Both the position numbers and the translations under genes were made by a program. Below the pieces are notes generated by a model. The model was not told the origin of the DNA and made no database searches. It saw nothing but the letters and a program-made list of their open reading frames with translations. This document shows, piece after piece, positions 60,592 to 64,000 of a stretch of 64,000 nucleotides of DNA (positions within the stretch are counted from its first letter, which is position 1; every line of letters starts with the position of its first letter). The stretch covers positions 439,001 through 503,000 of the forward strand of contig NC_020170.2 of NCBI RefSeq assembly GCF_000224145.3. The letters are read 5' to 3'. The DNA is from Ciona intestinalis (Eukaryota; Chordata; Ascidiacea; Phlebobranchia; Cionidae).

Positions 60592-60835
60592 GTGGTGCAG
60601 TGGTTGGCGCACCTGCCTGTAATCCAGAGGCATGGATTCAAAGTTCGTCGCTGCTACCATTGTGGGCGTATGTGTCCTTGGGCAAGACATTTAAAGGTAA
60701 TTGCCCCAAGCCAGTGGTCACTAATGGGTTGTCCAAATTGCCATTGACGCAGATAAACAATCACAGAACACCCGTGTTATTAGAAGCGTTGTTTTCACGT
60801 ACACACGAAGATCAAGCAAGTTACATTCATTCATC
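60592..60835 (+). mobile_element. SINE copy with tRNA-like head
   Basis: The head is CGTGGTGCAGTGGTTGGCGC (A-box-like) then GGATTCAAAGTTCGTC (B-box-like). The body follows (TATGTGTCCTTGGGCAAGAC, CAGTGGTCACTAATGGGTTG), then an ATTC-rich end. It is the best 5' half of the family in the window, about 70 bp upstream of SLC51A. Confidence 0.85.
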
Positions 60836-61034
60836 TTAACTATATAATATAATGGGATTGTTGGGCAAAAAAATTGTAACTGCAAACATAATAATAAGAT
60901 GCTTTTTCTAATGCTCGCTAGATCATATTACAACACGGCCGAAATTTATAGTTTGTGAGTTTAAATTATCAATCTATAGTATTGTAGTTTAAAAAATATC
61001 AAGAAGTATTTCATACGACCATACCGTTTAAAAT

Positions 61035-61058
61035 CATATATATATATATATATATATG
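61035..61058. repeat. TA dinucleotide repeat
   Basis: About twelve TA units in an uninterrupted run. Confidence 0.9.
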
Positions 61059-61142
61059 TTGTTTACGTGGTAAAGTAACTACCTTTAATTTCGGTAGTTT
61101 AAATATGCGGAATATTTATCAGTAAATAAAAAATCTTTAATT

Positions 61143-61166
61143 CTTTCCCATCTTGCCCCACTTTGA
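61143..61166 (-). mobile_element. Solo MITE arm
   Basis: TTTCCCATCTTGCCCCACTT is a right arm alone, about 80 bp before the next copy. Confidence 0.5.
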
Positions 61167-61239
61167 AGTTTCTATTGCCAAACTATAAAAGGCTAGTTTC
61201 TGATTTAATAATACATGCCTCATGGGAAATACAAATATA

Positions 61240-61368
61240 ATACTGTGAGGAAAGATGGGACAGCTTCAGCACATAACATTCAAATACCTGACCGTGGTTT
61301 AAACAACTAAAAACGGTCTACAGGAGTCGTAAGGAATACCCACCTACCCCACTCTACAATAGAATCTA
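61240..61368 (+). mobile_element. MITE copy, internally deleted
   Basis: Left arm ACTGTGAGGAAAGATGGGAC and right arm CCCACCTACCCCACTCTACA. The core stops after CGGTCTACAGGAGTCGTAAG, so about 60-70 bp are missing. Confidence 0.8.
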
Positions 61369-61659
61369 CGAATACTATAATAACACGAATATGTATAAAA
61401 TAAAATTTAAAATTTATTCACAGATATTTGAGAAGTTATAGGAAGTGGCTTAAGCGAAATATAGAATACCAATACCCAGTTTGTGGCAAAAATATAAACT
61501 TTATTATAAGGTACTATAAATTTTCTTACATCTGTAACATGGTTACATGTTAAAAACTATCTTTATCAGTGGATAAAGAAAAAAATGTCAATGCGTTTAA
61601 TATTATTCCACGTTATTTACGTGTATTCATAATTTTAACATCGTGTACTTAAGATTTGA

Positions 61660-61684
61660 AACTGTCCCATCTTACCCCGCCTGT
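61660..61684 (-). mobile_element. Solo MITE arm
   Basis: AACTGTCCCATCTTACCCCG without a nearby partner arm. Confidence 0.5.
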
Positions 61685-61718
61685 TTTCGGATCCTTAAAA
61701 TACACCTGCCGTGCTTTA

Positions 61719-61895
61719 ATATAGTGGGGTGGGGAAAGATAGGACACATTTTCATTCTATTTTTCCGTCCCATTTGGCAGTATGCAAAGAAAAGTCAATA
61801 AGTTATAAAATTCTCACGACTCCTACAGACCGTTGTTAAATGCTTAAATCACGATCAGCATATTTAAATATTATGTGCTAAAGGTGTTATTTTTT
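61719..61895 (-). mobile_element. MITE copy, reverse orientation, one arm truncated
   Basis: Left arm ATAGTGGGGTGGGGAAAGAT; reversed core (GTCCCATTTGGCAG, TAAATCACGATCAGCATATT). It stops at GTGCTAAAGGTG before the opposite arm. Confidence 0.82.
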
Positions 61896-61935
61896 GAATT
61901 GTGGTCAATTAATAACGGTATCACAGTACAGATTC

Positions 61936-61982
61936 ATAATATAGTAAGGTGGGGGGTCCCATCTTCCCCACCCTATTATATC
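61936..61982. mobile_element. Minimal MITE: two arms fused with no core
   Basis: ATATAGTAAGGTGGGGGGTC is followed at once by CCATCTTCCCCACCCTATTA. The whole 45-bp unit is an almost pure palindrome, as expected if the core was lost by hairpin excision or replication slippage. Confidence 0.75.
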
Positions 61983-62264
61983 ACTGAAAAACATATATAT
62001 TAGGAATCGTTTTAAATGTCTGGCAATATATGCGCAAGGGTTTCATTTTTCCTATCCTACTATATCACCGAATATGGTCAAAAAAGAGGTTACAATGTTT
62101 GTGAACACGTAAAACGTTGATCGATCAATGCCACATGTCGTAAGGCGTTTAATGGGGCGTTAAGTTTAAATCCGAAAAAAAAACAGGATAAATCAAACAC
62201 CTTGTGCCCATCGTCGAGTTATAAAATACTACCGTAAACCCCGACACACATGGTGTATTCTCAG

Positions 62265-62336
62265 ACTTTAGACTTCACTTCTCAGTATGTCATGCTGACA
62301 GTAAGCGATGCTGGGTGATAGTAGAAGTCTAAAGTT
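62265..62336. other. Small imperfect hairpin
   Basis: CTTTAGACTTC near 62266 pairs with GAAGTCTAAAG near 62325, leaving an inner region of about 50 nt that pairs poorly by eye. It could be a remnant inverted repeat; a small-RNA precursor is possible but unsupported. Confidence 0.3.
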
Positions 62337-63565
62337 AACACATGTCTGCTAAGTACTACAAACCATTACTACTATATCTACCACAGGACATGTACAAAAG
62401 GTAATTAAAGTATCGGCTTACACTACAACGTACTTACTGTGATATTCAGTAGACTTTTCGGCATGCTCAATCTTTCAAATTCCAAACTTGCTTATTTATA
62501 TAACTTGTAGTACAGATGTGTTGACAGTCAAACTATTTAGGTCAAACTGACCTGTCCTACCACTGTGAAGAACGTGTGGTTGCTTTTACATACCAGCTTC
62601 AAGCAGCTACTTAAAACAACCAATTTAAATCGTAACATATCGAAGTGATAGCAATAGTAACATCATTCGATATATTTTGGTTATTATACCACGATACATT
62701 GCGTCAGTTTGCCCAAAACGTGGCGTCAAATATCAACAAAATTAACACAATGTCCCGGACTGGGTGAAAGGTAACTGCCAAACAAGACTATCTCAGCTTG
62801 CGGTTAACGTTTTTTCTTTCACTAAATTCAAGAGAAACTTGGAAAGAAATTCTTTCTTTACTTTGCACTTTAGAAGTTTTCACATTTAACTTTCTAGTTT
62901 TCACATTTAACCACGTGTATGTTTCCACCAATCAGAGTAACAGCCGAAAATATGATTGTTCGGTTATTTTTAGTTAATAAACAAATACATTTTCTCTGAA
63001 AGTTGAAAATATACACTATACGTAGGTTTTATCTTGTAAACTAGTATCCACACAAACCTCGCCACTTCAGAATCCCAGCAACTTTCTGTATGTTACTCAG
63101 ATACTAAACCACCTCGCTTTACAATAATTCAGCCGAATAAACTGTAGGAAACTTTTTTCGCAAAATTTAAATTTATCTTCTTTGTTAACCTCTGTAGTAT
63201 AGAGGTTATTCACCTCTCGTTAACAATAAAGACTATTTGCTCGCTATTCACAAGTAAGGTCCAGCTGAGCTGTGTAAATTAACGGATTCCAGATATTCAG
63301 TAAGGTTGGAATTAATTATAACTACGATGTCGTAAGGTTCATGTTTATAAATTATACTCACCAACAAACATAACAATCTAAATGAGTGGTGTAATAAAGG
63401 TTTCGAATAACTATACACCATTCGCATGGTATGTACTAACGACACTCGTAAACAATTAACCGGTTAATGACACTATGTGACGTTACTTACTAGGTTGAAG
63501 GATGGGGAAGATTACGTAACTTTATACAAATACTTACACCATGGTTAGGAATCGACCCTAGCCCG

Positions 63566-63600
63566 TTCGTTCGTTCGTTTATTTATTTGTTTGTTTGTTG
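63566..63600. repeat. Tetranucleotide repeat (GTTC then TTTA/TTTG)
   Basis: CGTTCGTTCGTTCGTTTATT followed by TATTTGTTTGTTTGTTG. Simple sequence. Confidence 0.9.
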
Positions 63601-64000
63601 TCTACATGATATTTGTTTTAAACCTAATTAAAATATATTTTCTACCTCAGACTGTGCATATTTATGATTAATTAACATTTGAATTCCTATTTCCAGGTTG
63701 GTTTTTATTGTCGTATATTTTACGTGGAGAAAACTTATATAATTGTTTTGTACTTTTCATGCATCATTTATATATTTTGATTCATAATTCTCACAATATC
63801 TCCCTTATACACCAACCTTTAGGTTATTGACCCGAACGTATACTATATATGTAGGTATACAGCTTTAGTAAATCCGATGTATCACTTCGTTCTCACCACC
63901 TTTCGTTTATAACACCTTTCTCTTTACCTGACAGACATTTTTCAAGTTCTGATACCATTTAAATCGTGCAGATCCAGCTGTACGAATATATAAAGAACAT

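Larger units (their letters stand above)
60522..64000. other. Intergenic region upstream of SLC51A
   Basis: No coding exon was recognised in 3.5 kb. It holds the SINE at 60592, a TA run (61035-61058), several complete or partial MITEs between 61140 and 61982, a small hairpin near 62265-62336 and a GTTC/GTTT simple repeat at about 63566-63600. From 62400 to 64000 I see no element or gene; the SLC51A promoter or a further 5' exon may lie here. Confidence 0.5.

Noticed and set aside
60592..60665. Functional tRNA gene
   Set aside because: A- and B-box-like motifs are present, but the cloverleaf is poor and the same body follows it at other SINE copies.
54379..61982. CRISPR-like array of regularly spaced repeats
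   Set aside because: The repeats are 180-200 bp elements with inverted ends in both orientations and irregular spacing. They are eukaryotic MITEs.
62265..62336. MicroRNA gene
   Set aside because: Only 11-12 bp pair perfectly and the inner region pairs poorly. No known miRNA was recognised, so it is listed only as a hairpin.

Overview
The window looks like nuclear DNA of an ascidian tunicate, most likely Ciona. It is AT-rich, its genes are split into many small exons with GT/AG introns of a few hundred bases, its gene content is chordate, and its non-coding part is full of one tRNA-derived SINE family and one short palindrome-ended MITE family of the kind known from Ciona. Genus is inferred from these traits, not from a database match. 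There are no bacterial-type operons, CRISPR arrays or rRNA genes. Three runs of N (2996-3045, 9385-9434, 43907-44056) mark assembly gaps.

Layout. (1) 667-13637, plus strand: a 15-exon gene for a very large, mostly disordered protein. Its only recognisable domain is an N-terminal RIM/rabphilin-type Rab-binding helix plus eight-cysteine zinc finger. Its largest exon carries a 498-bp near-identical duplication around a gap, which I read as an assembly error; collapsing it restores one open frame of about 2,161 codons. (2) 15142-22501, minus strand: a complete 12-exon netrin-4 (beta-netrin) gene, convergent with gene 1. (3) 26033-52692, plus strand: a complete DOCK-A (DOCK1/2/5-type) Rac exchange-factor gene in 49 exons, apart from one exon mostly lost in a gap. 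Two single-exon genes lie inside its introns on the same strand: a small lysine-rich TPSK-repeat protein (37708-38043) and a large DUF294/GlnD-like nucleotidyltransferase-fold protein (46978-49434) whose frame is broken twice. (4) 55733-60521, minus strand: a complete 9-exon SLC51A (organic solute transporter alpha) gene, convergent with DOCK, with MITEs in most of its larger introns.

Exon models for netrin-4, SLC51A and the RIM-like gene were built by hand. Every junction keeps frame, and summed coding lengths divide by three (2022, 1047 and, after collapsing the duplication, 6486 nt). The neighbours share no obvious pathway: vesicle/Rab function, basement-membrane ligand, Rac activation, and steroid/bile-acid transport. 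The arrangement looks like ordinary gene neighbourhood rather than a functional cluster.

The least ordinary contents are the two genes nested in DOCK, the MITE-dense SLC51A locus, a previously unlabelled 500-bp element with 30-bp terminal inverted repeats (54647-55146), and a RIM-type zinc-finger protein without PDZ or C2 domains. I saw no convincing undescribed multi-gene system.
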